Origin: Gracilariopsis chorda
Lineage: Eukaryota; Rhodophyta; Florideophyceae; Gracilariales; Gracilariaceae
Assembly: GCA_003194525.1 (NCBI GenBank)
Contig: NBIV01000081.1
Location: 1-64,000, forward strand
Direction: 5' to 3'
DNA length: 64,000 nucleotides
The notes below the pieces were generated by a model. The model searched no databases, was not told where the DNA came from, and saw nothing but the letters and a program-made list of their open reading frames with translations. Position numbers and translations under genes: made by a program. This document shows positions 44,101-53,364 of the stretch, piece after piece (position 1 is the stretch's first letter; each line of letters opens with the position of its first letter).

Positions 44101-44519
44101 CTCACTTCGTGAAAGAGGATTCCGTTGGCTCTTTGGAGGCAGGAACACAACTGTTTGAAGTATACTACGGGCGTATTGATGAGATTTGGAAGACAAGGGC
44201 AACGTATCGAAGACCAGGGGAGCAGTTGAAGATCGTGGTAGAACTTCATCTCGTTCGAGTTAATTGGATGTACGGTCTCCGGGTTGATGAACTTACTGGA
44301 CAAGCATTTACTGATCTTAGTGGCAGGGAGCGAAGGGGGTCATTGCGAGACATTCGAAGGACCACTGAGGACATTTCCTGTGTAAACCGCCTCATTGGTT
44401 TCATGGACTACAACGGCAGACGTACATTTCTTGACTCAGTTCAGCTCGAATCTCAAAGCGAAGAAGGAAGAAATGGAGTTCTAAAAGGAGTCATCGGGCA
44501 AGTTCGTGGAGGTACGTGA
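41130..44519 (+). CDS. CACTA/EnSpm-type transposase (Transposase_21-like)
   Basis: An intact 1,129-codon frame. Residues 1-250 are low-complexity and likely disordered. The catalytic region follows the TNP2/Transposase_21 order: LSFSTDGVEVYRGRTMKRSL with the first Asp (about residue 435), FTVLNYPPEYRFQ, SGFVPGCHDTKNFDCFLAPL, VYASLLFITADWPAASKI (about 524), a Cys-x2-Cys zinc pair in HNAELPCRKCHKK, and FVRGTPYDPMHLWLLGWVKH (about 638). The tail of the core has TPTTHAILHLPEMLRDCGPL and FLVERVAGTLSEMKR (about 814), matching the His and Glu blocks. A C-terminal region of about 300 residues contains YLQGYIPVTAHDIQI and a possible beta-rich domain. The start is the only ATG before the frame. No stop or shift interrupts it, so it could still be active. 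Terminal repeats were not identified. Confidence 0.8.
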   Translation: MTSRQRFRQNAGTRASGSAFVGLEVCTGEGSASSEQSCSSKGSCESRRATGNKHSGAPGTRVEQHFDSLPTPSKRMKSTTSLARPFQALESDHGNVSCPNSKNSKENSSSNPSHVYDCDRSPGPPRTCDIIRYDEGQSQTAHRALQQPQDHAYGVIEPMDRESIVRENDVAQQPAQDHQSAEDDAGRTYGLPYMAQIETECSVDVDMHRNEAEQNVLLRQNNWDVAETFMDECSQFSEPQKLRLPTWELMTSNFVGGRPSGHMEDLREAESKRLMEVLFIIEFGGLSESQARRLLRTSLIASKFSYDVICRYNRKRAGVRRCFGAMCRHDHAPVFVPPLHDAQCPSLGCDSRITVHRKYWYRLISEQLSALCRELNSFECLMKGCVQAYNSIANNETDMLYLDYYSGEYFRDKHGDQMLSWNTEEELYIFLSFSTDGVEVYRGRTMKRSLWPLMFTVLNYPPEYRFQASNALLSGFVPGCHDTKNFDCFLAPLVEDLQKLEKGVPMLCHDGTVRTVYASLLFITADWPAASKILGTKGHNAELPCRKCHKKARRVSGGGSHLWLLPELVSMAPQSQLSPDYIKSECPVPRTERGMKLVWNRLNAAVSRTARDRIAKETGVKRRPLLTNLTVEFVRGTPYDPMHLWLLGWVKHLISLCTGTHPKCFERTYSFVLDEQLIRYVNDALAEGYKGIPAVWGRPPESFKYIGGYKAEDYKNFALYYGCVVFRRRPIDRRLVSLWNLTSRITFILFDPTPSKNDARRLSDLVANAHSLFIDLYYKSGSNAFVLTPTTHAILHLPEMLRDCGPLRNVSQFLVERVAGTLSEMKRSTQRPEANLFHKTHNLFALRMIGGGMGQGVQSMPRNPVSGASHGSMHSSESDYPESMRSFSDEVQFQSTLNVATSLTRASTSSIHVSGRSYVVGGVERIRDVTEYLQGYIPVTAHDIQIVELRIFPCATIANGDQSLRLESFAEFQRRARQERHRARQRCWIAAHFVKEDSVGSLEAGTQLFEVYYGRIDEIWKTRATYRRPGEQLKIVVELHLVRVNWMYGLRVDELTGQAFTDLSGRERRGSLRDIRRTTEDISCVNRLIGFMDYNGRRTFLDSVQLESQSEEGRNGVLKGVIGQVRGGT

Positions 44520-45882
44520 CAATCAGGCTGGAGATAAGGTGAAGTAATGCGCGGCAGACTGCCCAATGTTTGGGGTTCTACCAGACTGGTAGTTTCTTAA
44601 TCGTAATGATTAGCAATCAGAATAGGGATGCCAACTGTAATGTGTATCTGAATCAAATTCTTATTCCAGGTACAGCTATATAGGATGAAAACGGATGTCA
44701 AATAAAAGCACCTGAGTGGTTGTAACTGGGCAAACTCTCGTGCTTAATTGGACAAATATCAAATCATTATACATGTCTGCCGGATATCATCCGTATATCA
44801 GCGAGTACAGTTTCCTCAAGAAACGATGCACATCCAATGCACATATTGTCGTTCATCATATGCACATCACATGGTCTACTGATGGGCATTATTTGCGCAT
44901 CTAGACCGTGCATACCATGGTTATCTCAAGCATAGCTATGGTACATCCAACGAACATCAACGGAACATCTATAACCTCTTCAATTCCCATCATATGTAAT
45001 ATTTGTAACCGCATATCTTACGGACATCCGTGGCGCATCCACCTACCTCGCTGGGTATCCGCGGTCGGAACACACCCAAAAAACGGGAAAAGTGTAGCGA
45101 AAAAGGGGTAAAACGGAAGGAAATGAAGGAAACCCAACGTGGGCCGTGCGGAAAGCCGGAAAGACCCGACGGAGGGTGAGCAGAGAAAAGGAAATGTCGC
45201 AGAGCGACGAGGAATTAAGGGGAAATTACGGGACGGTAAAGAAACCCAATACTGGGGCGGAGAGGTGGCCTGATAACGGGCGACACCAGAAACAATGGTG
45301 TGTTCAGTAGACAATCTACTGCGGATGTACGTACTGTCTCCTCGTTGACGCGAGCCAGGTGAGAATTCCGTACGCAATGCGGTGTACCTCCGGGAGGAGT
45401 TTAACAATTCGCAAGGCGAAAAGACTCAGGGCCGAACTCGGTTGCCTTTACTCTGTGGTGGCGGCGGCCGCCGGCCGGCGCCTAAGTACCACTAGTCTGC
45501 AATAGCAGAATAACAGAATAAATATCTAAATAAATATAGCCCTTAAGTTGTAAACATTGCTGTCATCAAAATCCAGTTCCTCCACGTGTTCCACGTCCAC
45601 CCTACTGCAGTTACCAAAATAACAAACTAAACCAAACCTAGCCAGGTACCCACACGTCCTTGTAGACCCGTTATCGGGACACGACTCATACTTGAAGTTA
45701 GCCCATTTCTGGCTTAGTGAATCTCACATATGAGAACCAATCTTCCGTAGACACCGGAGTGCATTGCACTACAGAGGTAGAGGTTTGACCCGCTGACTCG
45801 GAGAGAGTCGGACTTTTATCACTCATTTTTCGCTGGGATTCGCCCGGGTTCGTGGTTTCTTTCCCGACTAAAAAATGTGATA
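44520..45882. other. 3' flank of the CACTA region, then unassigned DNA
   Basis: The first 550 bp hold the ACATC-rich array listed separately. From 45060 to 45420 a purine-rich stretch with a 129-codon minus frame shows no motif. 45421-45500 has a GC-rich run (GGCGGCGGCCGCCGGCCGGC). 45481-45882 is AT-rich with the word CCACTAGTCTGC at 45490, a weak candidate for a transposon end. No gene is supported. Confidence 0.3.
44770..45045 (+). repeat. Subterminal-type array of CATC/GCATC words downstream of the transposase
   Basis: Within about 280 bp the plus strand repeats short words of the form ACATCC, GCACATC, ACATCA, GCGCATC and GGACATCC about a dozen times at irregular spacing, e.g. GAACATCAACGGAACATC and GGACATCCGTGGCGCATCC. 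CACTA-type elements carry clustered subterminal motifs that bind their transposase, and this cluster lies about 250-530 bp beyond the transposase stop. A matching inverse cluster on the left side was not found. Confidence 0.4.
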
Positions 45883-46681
45883 TGAAGTGCAATGCCCTCA
45901 GGGAGGGATTCTTGGTACTTGGTTGATTTCCCGAATGTTTCGGTAATGTAGTCATTGCATGAACTACGACCACTACTATTGGGTTTGGCATGTGGGAAAC
46001 GAAAAAATCAATTGGTGGTTGGCCACAGTGGTGGGCATGAACCACAAAACTGGAGTAATTTTGTTAATTTTATTTTTATTTTTACACCCATTTCTGGAAG
46101 GGTTAGTACTTAGTGCGCCAGCGATTTGCTTTCCAACCAGTAAAACTTCCCGAAACAAGGGAACCCAAACTAGGGAATTTGCTCTAGACCTCACCGTTTT
46201 CATGTGTTATCTACTCTTCTTTGGAGGGAAGTACCGTAGCATACGGAAAGTCTAACCCCCTTGCCTATCTACAGGACCCGAGTATTGGGATTGTTATCCC
46301 AACTGTCTTGGTACTAGTTTTGTACAAGGTTTATTTACCGGCACTACCGTTAGTCTTCGTCACGAAAATCGTTACTTGGCTCCACCTTTCGGTTTTCCAT
46401 TACATGGTGGCTTTTTCACTATCCACGGCTAGTTTTAGCGCGCGTGCCACTAACTTGGAAGCCTCACCTCTCTAGAGGACGACCACTCCCATACACCGCT
46501 TGGGGGGATACCCGAGTCTTGCCTCAACCTCCCTGTGGAAGTCGCGACGGGTGGCCTCGGCCTTACAACCCGACACAGTCGTGCCATCCCCGAGATGGCT
46601 TTACACAACTGGGTTCACCTCTAACGAGGAAAGATCCCGAATGTCTTTCGGTGCAATCCCTCTTCCGGGCATTGCATTACA
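45883..46681 (+). repeat. LTR, family B, copy 2
   Basis: 799 bp, from TGAAGTGCAATGCCC to GGGCATTGCATTACA, aligning end to end with 16875-17672. Differences are scattered substitutions and a few small indels, indicating an old copy. Followed in the same orientation by an eroded gag. Confidence 0.85.
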
Positions 46682-47690
46682 TGAAGAACTCACTCCAGTG
46701 AATTTCCGTTCAAAGAAGTAGTAGAAGAAGCATAAGAGGTCGGAAAAGCCCGCATCAGACTCAGATGTAGACGATCTTGAAAAACTGGAGGACAATTCTT
46801 CAGTTAAGAAGAATCTGAGAAAGACAAACACAGGGATGAGGCCAGAGAAGAGAATCTTCGTATAACGACGAACAAAGAATGCAGTAATTCTGCTTGGATA
46901 CGCTCCAAGAAAGGACCAAGTAAGAAAAGAATGAAAGTGCTACCATGCAAGAATCTGTTATATTGGAAAATCATCTACTCCTGCCTCTACCGTTTGAGAA
47001 TACGGAAACTAACGCGAACAGGTCGCGCCACTGTTAGGGTAAAAGATCAGATTAAAAGGACGAGAATTGGTATCAGTCATATCACGTTTGATGGACCGGA
47101 CGTTACCCTTATCTTTGACTTTTTTCTCGGCTTTTGACCAAAACAGATATGTTAGGATTACGTTAAGCTCAATTGTAGGTGATTCTATCAAGTATCATGA
47201 CAAGAATCACCCTAGAGCAATGTAACGCCATGTCCGGCTCATTAACCATGTCTGAATATGGAATCATCAACTGGATAGAAGCTGTGTAATATTTGCTACA
47301 CAATTAAACCACATAGAAAGTGGTTCTAGAAGTTATTCTGACCCTTAGGTATTTTACCCACAAAATTGGAGAGACGAAAGTAGAGTACAGCTCTCTGTTG
47401 AGTAGGGCTGCGACTATATGTAGAAATGTTCTTTTGAGAGACGCGGAGCTGACATTATTAGAGGATCCAGTCGATCCAGTTGTAAATTCGGTGGTTACAA
47501 GACAATCAGCGACGCATCCGAGCATACTGCATTCCTTGGAACTAGTTCAGTTTGCACAAGCCGAAGGCAATGCAGTTGTGTCTCTGCAAAATCACGCCTA
47601 TCGACGGCTCTTGCGTTGTCCAAAGACTGCCCAGCGCCCATACCAGAACCAGCATCAAGGAGACATGCTGCACGGAGCGAGGCAGTAATT
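46682..47690 (+). pseudogene. Eroded gag of a second family-B chromovirus
   Basis: Pieces in several frames match the gag of the 16.9-kb element in order. An acidic stretch (SDVDDLEKLEDNS) comes first. Next is LLYWKIIYSCLYRLRI...FDGPDVTLIFDFF (46950-47137), matching KLLPYWYYRLEHPY...GEDPIMVLDVLSSF. Then EVILTLRYFTHKIGETKVEY and LELVQFAQAEGNAVV (47320-47590) match ILALRDTFQRSGENETDY and LELVQHARAEGEA. Stops and shifts separate them. The homology fades by about 47690; protease, RT and integrase are absent. The copia insertion begins 390 bp further on. Confidence 0.7.
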
Positions 47691-48082
47691 GGAATATCCA
47701 GTCTCATTGGCTCAAAAAACAAAACTGTATACTACTGGAACGCCCTCAAAAGGCTTGGACCTTCTCCTAATAGATAAAACGAGACTGCGACACGCTGTGA
47801 CGATACATCTGCAAATACGGACCATTTCCAGAAAGCTTGGGTGGATACGTGAAGTGATAATCTTTTGTGTGTGATACGAAGATTACAATCCGGTGATTGA
47901 ATGCACCCTTTTGTAAAGGATTTGAATCATGTTCTGGCAAATTATGTTGCCTAGACCGGGGCTGAGCAAGCCCGTATTCCAGCAACCATGTATTGGAAAG
48001 CCAACGGATTTGTTGCAGCGGACCCATCCCGTATAAATGGAATAACCGCGGTGTAATACACTGAGGCACCAGAGGCTCAACA
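47691..48082. other. Spacer left of the copia element
   Basis: About 390 bp with no recognisable gene. May be further eroded chromovirus sequence. The last five bases before the copia LTR are CAACA, a candidate target-site duplication. Confidence 0.35.
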
Positions 48083-48267
48083 TGACAGTAATGGTACGTC
48101 CAGGCTCGTCTCCCCCCCCTACAGTGGCGGGCACCGCCGGCGGAAAGCTAGCATTTAATTATCGTTACGGTACAGTGAGCTCCGTGGGGAGCTCACTGTC
48201 AGGCGAGCTCCCCCGCTCCACGATACCTACAATTTTAATCTAACGTGTAATAATAAGCTACTTTTCA
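48083..48267 (-). repeat. Copia 3' LTR (185 bp)
   Basis: On the minus strand it starts TGAAAAGTAGC and ends TACTGTCA (TG...CA). It contains a perfect 12-bp hairpin and a short C-run (seven). It aligns throughout with 53383-53578. Confidence 0.75.
48172..48199. repeat. Perfect 12-bp stem-loop inside the copia LTR
   Basis: ACAGTGAGCTCC, loop GTGG, GGAGCTCACTGT. The same 28 bases recur in the other LTR at 53483-53510. Conservation in both LTRs is expected from their shared origin; a role in RNA 3'-end formation or packaging is conceivable but not shown. Confidence 0.85.
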
Positions 48268-48520
48268 CCGTCCCTCGCTAAGCTGGCAAAAAACGGCGAA
48301 GACTTAACGAAAAAAGTAACTCATAGACTATACTTTTCTACAGTAGCTACCATTAAAAACCTTAAACTTGGCAAAAACCACGTAGGATAAAAAGCCCAAA
48401 CATAAGGAAAAGGTATAGCCACTGGTCTAACTCAAAGATCTTAACAATAAAACCACTAAAACTATATGAGCAAAACGCAAACATAGAACGGAAAAAAGAA
48501 AAAAAGTCAGAAATAAGTCG

Positions 48521-50884
48521 TTAATGTAAATCGCAAACAAACCTGAGTCGTTGAAGTGTTGCGTGATCCACGCTCTTTGTCATGACATCTGCTGGTTGCA
48601 TTTCTGTAGATATGTCCTTAACATTCGCAACACCTGTCTTCACCAGCTCCTTAATGTGGTGGAGCTTAATATCAATATGTTTGTTCCTTTCTGAAGACTT
48701 AGGCTTTTCAACAATAGACATAGCGGTTGAGCTATCAGTGAAAATGGATACAGGGCACATCTTTGGCTCGTCCGCCAATACTTTTTCACAAAGAACTTCC
48801 CAAAACAATCTACGCAGCCATCGCAGAGTCTTACCGCAATACGAGAGTGCGATGTATTCTGCTTCGCCGGACGAGAGTGCAATCATAGATTGCTTCTTTG
48901 TCGTCCAAAGCACCGGGGCTTCGTTAACCTTTACTAGGATTCCAGTCGTAGACTTCCGATTGTCATGACATCCAGCCCAATCTGCATCACAGAATGCTTC
49001 CATAGGGCTACGGGTGTCCGAGGGGTAGAACAAGCCAAGACCCTTGGTCCCGTGCAGGTATCGTAGCACCGGTTTACCAAGTCCAACGTGCCTCATGCAC
49101 GGATCATGGACTTGTCGGGCCAACATCGATGACGCAAACATGATGTCCGGCCTGCATGATACGGCAAGGTACATCAAATGACCAACGAGCTGTCGGTACC
49201 TCCGGTGAAGCGCAGGAGCCAGGCGACGTTCAGTTTCGCCACGAGCGGACAGGTCGGTATTCGCAGGTAAAGGAGTGCTTGCCGTGTTGCAGTGAGAGAG
49301 TCCATACTCTTTAAGTATCTTCTCTATGTACTTGCTCTGCCGGACCTTTATTCCCCGCTCGTTCCTTTCTATTTCCAGTCCAATGAAGGACTGGGCTTCA
49401 CACAAAAGCTTTACTTGAAAAAGTTTTTTCATTTCTTCTTTGAAATCTTCCAGGAGGCTTCGAGAGTCTGATGACATGGGAACGTCGTCAACCACCACTA
49501 CCAGGATAACAAAGCCACTTCCAGACTTGTACATGTACAAGCGGCTGTCTGTTGTGGACTGCCTGTATCGGAGGCGGATCAGTTCCTTGTGGAACAGCGA
49601 TCCCCAAATATGTCCTGCCTGCTTTGCCCCATAGATTGACTTTTGGAGCAAGCAGACCTTTCCAGGAACATATCCCGATCCCGTCGAATCCTGTGGCTGT
49701 TTCATGATCAGCGGCTCGTCCAGGTCCCCATACAGGTACGCATTGCTAATATCCAGCGTTTCCAGTATGAGTCCTTGAGCAGCAGCCTTTGCAAGTAGAA
49801 GGCGAATTGTTTCCTGCCTTGCAACTGGGGCATATAGTCCGTCCGGGTCGTAGTCCATGTATGGGCGTTGTAGGTCGCCCCGTGCAACACATCGTGCTTT
49901 CGGTAAGATTTGGTGAGGGTCTGGGCCAAGAATCTTGGCGGTGAATGTCCAGAGAAAGGGGAGTGTTCGCATCCCTGGTTCTCTATTCACCAGTACCCAA
50001 GTCTTCCTATCGACGAGCGCGTTATATTCCCGGTCCATCGCCTCCGCCCACATTGGTATTCTTCGCGCCTCGTCAAAGTTCCTGGGGATGCTGCCATCAT
50101 CCCTGAGGTACTTGGAGCGCGAGTGAGAAACCATGCATAGGCCTAGTGCCGCGTCAAAATGTTCCTCGACATTCTCTTGACCAGTCATTTCGGCCTCGGA
50201 TCTCCTTAACGACGAGAAGTCGATGAGGTCATGGATTGAAGGAAGCTGTTCCTTGGTGACCTTGAAGTCCTGTGCGCGTGTGATGATGACCTTGCGCTCA
50301 GTGGGGACATAGATCCTACACAGGGTGCGGTGACTCTGCATGCCAACGAAGTGTCCCGGTAGAGCACGCGGGAGCAACTTCTTGTTCTTCGCAGTCTCTG
50401 GGCGATAGATGAAAGCGTGCCCGTGTTGTCCGAACTTGAGTAAGTTCGAGAAGTCCGGCTTCCTACCGAACCATATGGTGTATGGCACTTCCATTCCAAC
50501 TCTAGAGTTGGGTAGGCGATTGCGCAGATAGTTGGCGTGGGATATTGCCTCTTCCCATAGCTCCGGTGGTAGTTTTGCGGCGTGCAGGAATATTCGTGTC
50601 ATCCTCCACAGATCTTGTATGATCTTTTCCGCAGCTCCGCTAGATTGGTGCGCATAGGGGGGTGCGTATTCTAGGATCAATCCGTTTTCCTTTGCAAATG
50701 TTACAAAGTCGTCCGATCGATTCTCACCCGCGCCGTCAAGGCGAACGCAAAACAGTCGAAGTGGGGCTTGTTCGTTTTCCGCGCGAGACTTGTACCATCG
50801 GACCGAATCGAAGAATTGCGACTTTGAACTTAAGAAGTAGAGTGCGCAAGCCCTGCTATTGTCGTCAAGCAGGACTTGGATATA
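48521..50884 (-). CDS. Copia pol: integrase core, reverse transcriptase, RNase H
   Basis: The frame is open from 50884 (YIQVLLDDNSRACALYFL) to the stop at 48521, about 787 codons. There is no ATG at the start, so expression depends on the upstream frame. Integrase triad: the Asp in LLDDNSR, the Asp in RLDGAGEN (usually RSDNGGEF) and the Glu in SSGAAEKIIQ. RT landmarks: WVLVNREPGMRTLPFLWTF, KARCVARGDLQ, APVARQETIRLLLA, LETLDISNAYLYGDLDEPL, CLLQKSIYGAKQAGHIW and VVVVDDVPMSS, the catalytic pair with Val in place of Tyr. RNase H: GHLMYLAVSCRPDIMF, AFCDADWAGCHDNRKSTTG, ALSSGEAEYIALSYC, ERNKHIDIKLHHIKE and MQPADVMTKS. RT and RNase H look complete. Confidence 0.85.
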   Translation of the reverse strand, partial: YIQVLLDDNSRACALYFLSSKSQFFDSVRWYKSRAENEQAPLRLFCVRLDGAGENRSDDFVTFAKENGLILEYAPPYAHQSSGAAEKIIQDLWRMTRIFLHAAKLPPELWEEAISHANYLRNRLPNSRVGMEVPYTIWFGRKPDFSNLLKFGQHGHAFIYRPETAKNKKLLPRALPGHFVGMQSHRTLCRIYVPTERKVIITRAQDFKVTKEQLPSIHDLIDFSSLRRSEAEMTGQENVEEHFDAALGLCMVSHSRSKYLRDDGSIPRNFDEARRIPMWAEAMDREYNALVDRKTWVLVNREPGMRTLPFLWTFTAKILGPDPHQILPKARCVARGDLQRPYMDYDPDGLYAPVARQETIRLLLAKAAAQGLILETLDISNAYLYGDLDEPLIMKQPQDSTGSGYVPGKVCLLQKSIYGAKQAGHIWGSLFHKELIRLRYRQSTTDSRLYMYKSGSGFVILVVVVDDVPMSSDSRSLLEDFKEEMKKLFQVKLLCEAQSFIGLEIERNERGIKVRQSKYIEKILKEYGLSHCNTASTPLPANTDLSARGETERRLAPALHRRYRQLVGHLMYLAVSCRPDIMFASSMLARQVHDPCMRHVGLGKPVLRYLHGTKGLGLFYPSDTRSPMEAFCDADWAGCHDNRKSTTGILVKVNEAPVLWTTKKQSMIALSSGEAEYIALSYCGKTLRWLRRLFWEVLCEKVLADEPKMCPVSIFTDSSTAMSIVEKPKSSERNKHIDIKLHHIKELVKTGVANVKDISTEMQPADVMTKSVDHATLQRLRFVCDLH

Positions 50885-51200
50885 TCATTCGACCGGAGGA
50901 GCGATCCTTTATTTCGAAACCGTTTATGGATGAGTACTCCACGTCCATGTAGTCCGAAAGAACCTTGAGTGAGACTAGGTTCGAGTCAAATGATGGAGTG
51001 TACTTGGCTGGCAGTCTAACGCCGTCGCCAAGGGGTAGTAGTATTGTTCCTTTGCCTTTAATGTCAGTGTGTTGGTCACATGTTCGCACAACTTCGTCGT
51101 TGGTTTCGACGAAATCCGTAAGGAGATCCTTGTCGTTTATGAAAACGTGAGTGGCGCCAGAATCTAGGTAAGTCCGAGTTTCTTTTGCGCTGAGACAACT
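50870..51200 (-). pseudogene. Copia protease, truncated and out of frame with integrase
   Basis: The minus strand at about 51165-51140 reads YLDSGATHVF, the copia protease catalytic motif, followed by DLLTDFVETNDEVV, GKGTILLPLGDGVRLPAKY and LVSLKVLSDYMDVEYSSING. It ends GRMIYPSPA just before a stop at about 50868, where the integrase core continues in another frame. Only about 94 codons separate the protease Asp from the integrase Asp, so the GAG-pre-integrase/HHCC segment (usually near 100 residues) is missing. An internal deletion with a frameshift explains both observations. Confidence 0.65.
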
Positions 51201-51299
51201 GGACTGAGCGCGCGCAACGAAACCACGGGGTGTGTGGTTGTTGTTGTGGTGGCGATAATGGTTGTTACGAGAGTTGCGTTCCGACTCCCAGTGGCGATA

Positions 51300-52151
51300 T
51301 TATCTATCGGAGGGCTGGTTGTAATCTCTCCGAGAGTTTCCACTACTTTTTACGTGGTTTTTGTTATTGGGCGTGAAACTGTTGTTTTGTCGACATTCAG
51401 AACGAATGTGTCCAATGCGGCCACATTTCCAGCACCTGACACCCTTTTTCTTGTTGCCCTTTCCTCGCGGCATTTTGTTTGTCGAGGACTTCTTTGCCGA
51501 GGGGTACGGGTGCTTCGTGCTTCCTTGGCTTTCGGAGCTCTTTGTCGTCGCCTTGGATTTCCGGTGTTTGCGACGGTCCATCTCCGATCGAACAAGTGAT
51601 ACGACTTGATCGTACTCCATGTTGTTTGCGTCGGCCAGTAGGGCGATTGCCATTAGTGAGTCAGGCAACGTACGCAATAAAGTAACCGTGCGTTCTCTAT
51701 CTGACATCGGGTCCCCGAGACGAGCCAGTTCGATGAATATCGTTTCCAGTTCCAACAGGTGCTTCTGGACATCATCGTTGTCGTTGAACGAAAGGCTGTT
51801 CAACTTTTGCCGAAGGTTGAGTTTCGACTGGATGTTGTCCTTTTTGAAAGTGGACTCCAGTTTCCTCCATACCTCGAGTGCGGAACATGTTTCCCGTTCC
51901 AGCAACTCGGAAACGGCAACGATGGGTTGAGTGCCGAGGTTTTGGACGATGGCAGATCGTGCCTTCCTGTCCGCGTCGTCCCATCTTCTGCGTGCGTGGG
52001 CAGTTCCGTCGTCGGGCCGCGGGACGCTCAGAACAAAAAGTGTGTCCTGTGAATGCATAAGGTCCCGTACATATATACGCCATGTATAGTAGTCGGCGTT
52101 ACCCTTGAGACGAGGGATGCGTCTCAACTCAGGGTCCTTGTCCACTTCCAT
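51300..52151 (-). CDS. Copia gag with zinc knuckle
   Basis: 283 codons from an ATG at 52151. The N-terminal two thirds match copia-type gag: LKGNADYYTWRIYVRDLM, DADRKARSAIVQNLGTQPI, ALEVWRKLESTFKKDNIQSK and LLELETIFIELARLGDPM. Near the end is a CCHC zinc knuckle, CWKCGRIGHIRSEC, followed by an Asn-rich tail. It ends about 100 bp before the protease motif, in a different frame. The open frame is uninterrupted. Confidence 0.8.
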   Translation of the reverse strand: MEVDKDPELRRIPRLKGNADYYTWRIYVRDLMHSQDTLFVLSVPRPDDGTAHARRRWDDADRKARSAIVQNLGTQPIVAVSELLERETCSALEVWRKLESTFKKDNIQSKLNLRQKLNSLSFNDNDDVQKHLLELETIFIELARLGDPMSDRERTVTLLRTLPDSLMAIALLADANNMEYDQVVSLVRSEMDRRKHRKSKATTKSSESQGSTKHPYPSAKKSSTNKMPRGKGNKKKGVRCWKCGRIGHIRSECRQNNSFTPNNKNHVKSSGNSRRDYNQPSDR

Positions 52152-53364
52152 CGCGGAGCTTACTCGACGCGAGAGCGGACGATGAAGTCTTCTTGGTTGA
52201 TCTTCACCAGTCCCCTACTGGGCGAGGGATTCTTCTACTACTCAGTGAGTAGCCGGGGCCACTGACACGGGTTTTTCACCGGTCCCCTGGAGGATAGTCC
52301 TCTGACTCCGGGTAAGACTCTCCCGGTGAGATGTGGTTCCTGCTGCCTACCCTGTTCTGCACAAACCGGAACAAGGTGCGACAATGTGTACGAGATGTAC
52401 AGGACAGGTTACGAACAGGGCATAGGTTTTCACCAGTAGTCGTCCTCTAATCCCTTGCGACAAATTGCGCGGCTTTCAGCTACCCAGGAGCCTACTTCAC
52501 AAAATGTGAGAAGATATTGGCGAAGTGTTCCTGGTCTCCGACAGCACTACTCGTCCACCCAGAGGGCTTAGCCCTTAGAGTATTCAACTTGTACTGCCGA
52601 AGCTTCGTACTAACTTTAATCCTGACCGGGTAGCCAAAGATGTCCCCGGCACCTTACCGTGCAGCCTGAGACAATATATCGGAATCCCGAATGGGCCACG
52701 GCGCCCGACGCGTAGGTGAGCGATGTATGTGCAAAGGAGGCAAAGATCCCGGCGAAGTAAATTGTATTCCACGGAGCGTCTTGTGGAGTAATGTCAGTGC
52801 CCGGGCCTAATATTGGGTTACACGGCGGCGGTGCGAGCAGCGTTTGGTGTGCCAGGTGGTTCGCCCGACCAGGGTGTGGATGGCGCGCGGCGATTAGTGC
52901 GGCCGATAGGGAAGTGTGGTCGATGATGGCTGGTGGCGGCGCACAGGCAGCGCCGAAGTGTTCGTGGCGAAGCGCAGGAAGCGCGGCAAGCTGGCTTGTG
53001 TCCGGTCTTGGGCTATGGCAGGAAGGATCGCCGATGAGGCGCAGGTGGTGTGCGGTGTGCTTCGTTTGGCCACAAGACGAAAAGCTAAAGCACGGCAGCT
53101 GTTTTTGAGTAAGGCGCGCAAGCCGCAGGTGTGTAGATTGTGGTGGCGCTGCAAGTGAAGGAGCGTGCTGCAGAGGGTGCACGGAGCCGCGTGTCGCAGC
53201 CACTAGAGCCTCTAAATGCAGGCAGTGCGGTGCGCGGTTTGACGGTCAGGTGCGCTCAAGGCAGTCGGCGGTGGGTGTGGGGAAGTTGGATGAGAGCAGG
53301 ATGAGAGGGAAGGAGCGGGGTATGGGGAAGGGTGCTGAGTGTCCGAGGGTGCCGCGGTTGGGAT
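52152..53364 (-). other. Copia 5' leader with GC-rich segment
   Basis: About 1.2 kb between gag start and primer-binding site, long for a copia leader. The part from about 52620 to 53380 is distinctly GC-rich compared with the rest of the element. It contains a 195-codon minus frame (53203-52616), rich in Ala, His, Pro and Leu, with a hydrophobic stretch NTIYFAGIFASFAHTSLTYA near its end. I do not recognise the protein. The different composition suggests captured host DNA, or a nested fragment. Confidence 0.4.

Noticed and set aside
45421..45500. GC-rich GGCGGCGGCCGCCGGCCGGC run as a transposon end or origin
   Set aside because: No partner repeat, no target duplication and no neighbouring structure supports either reading.
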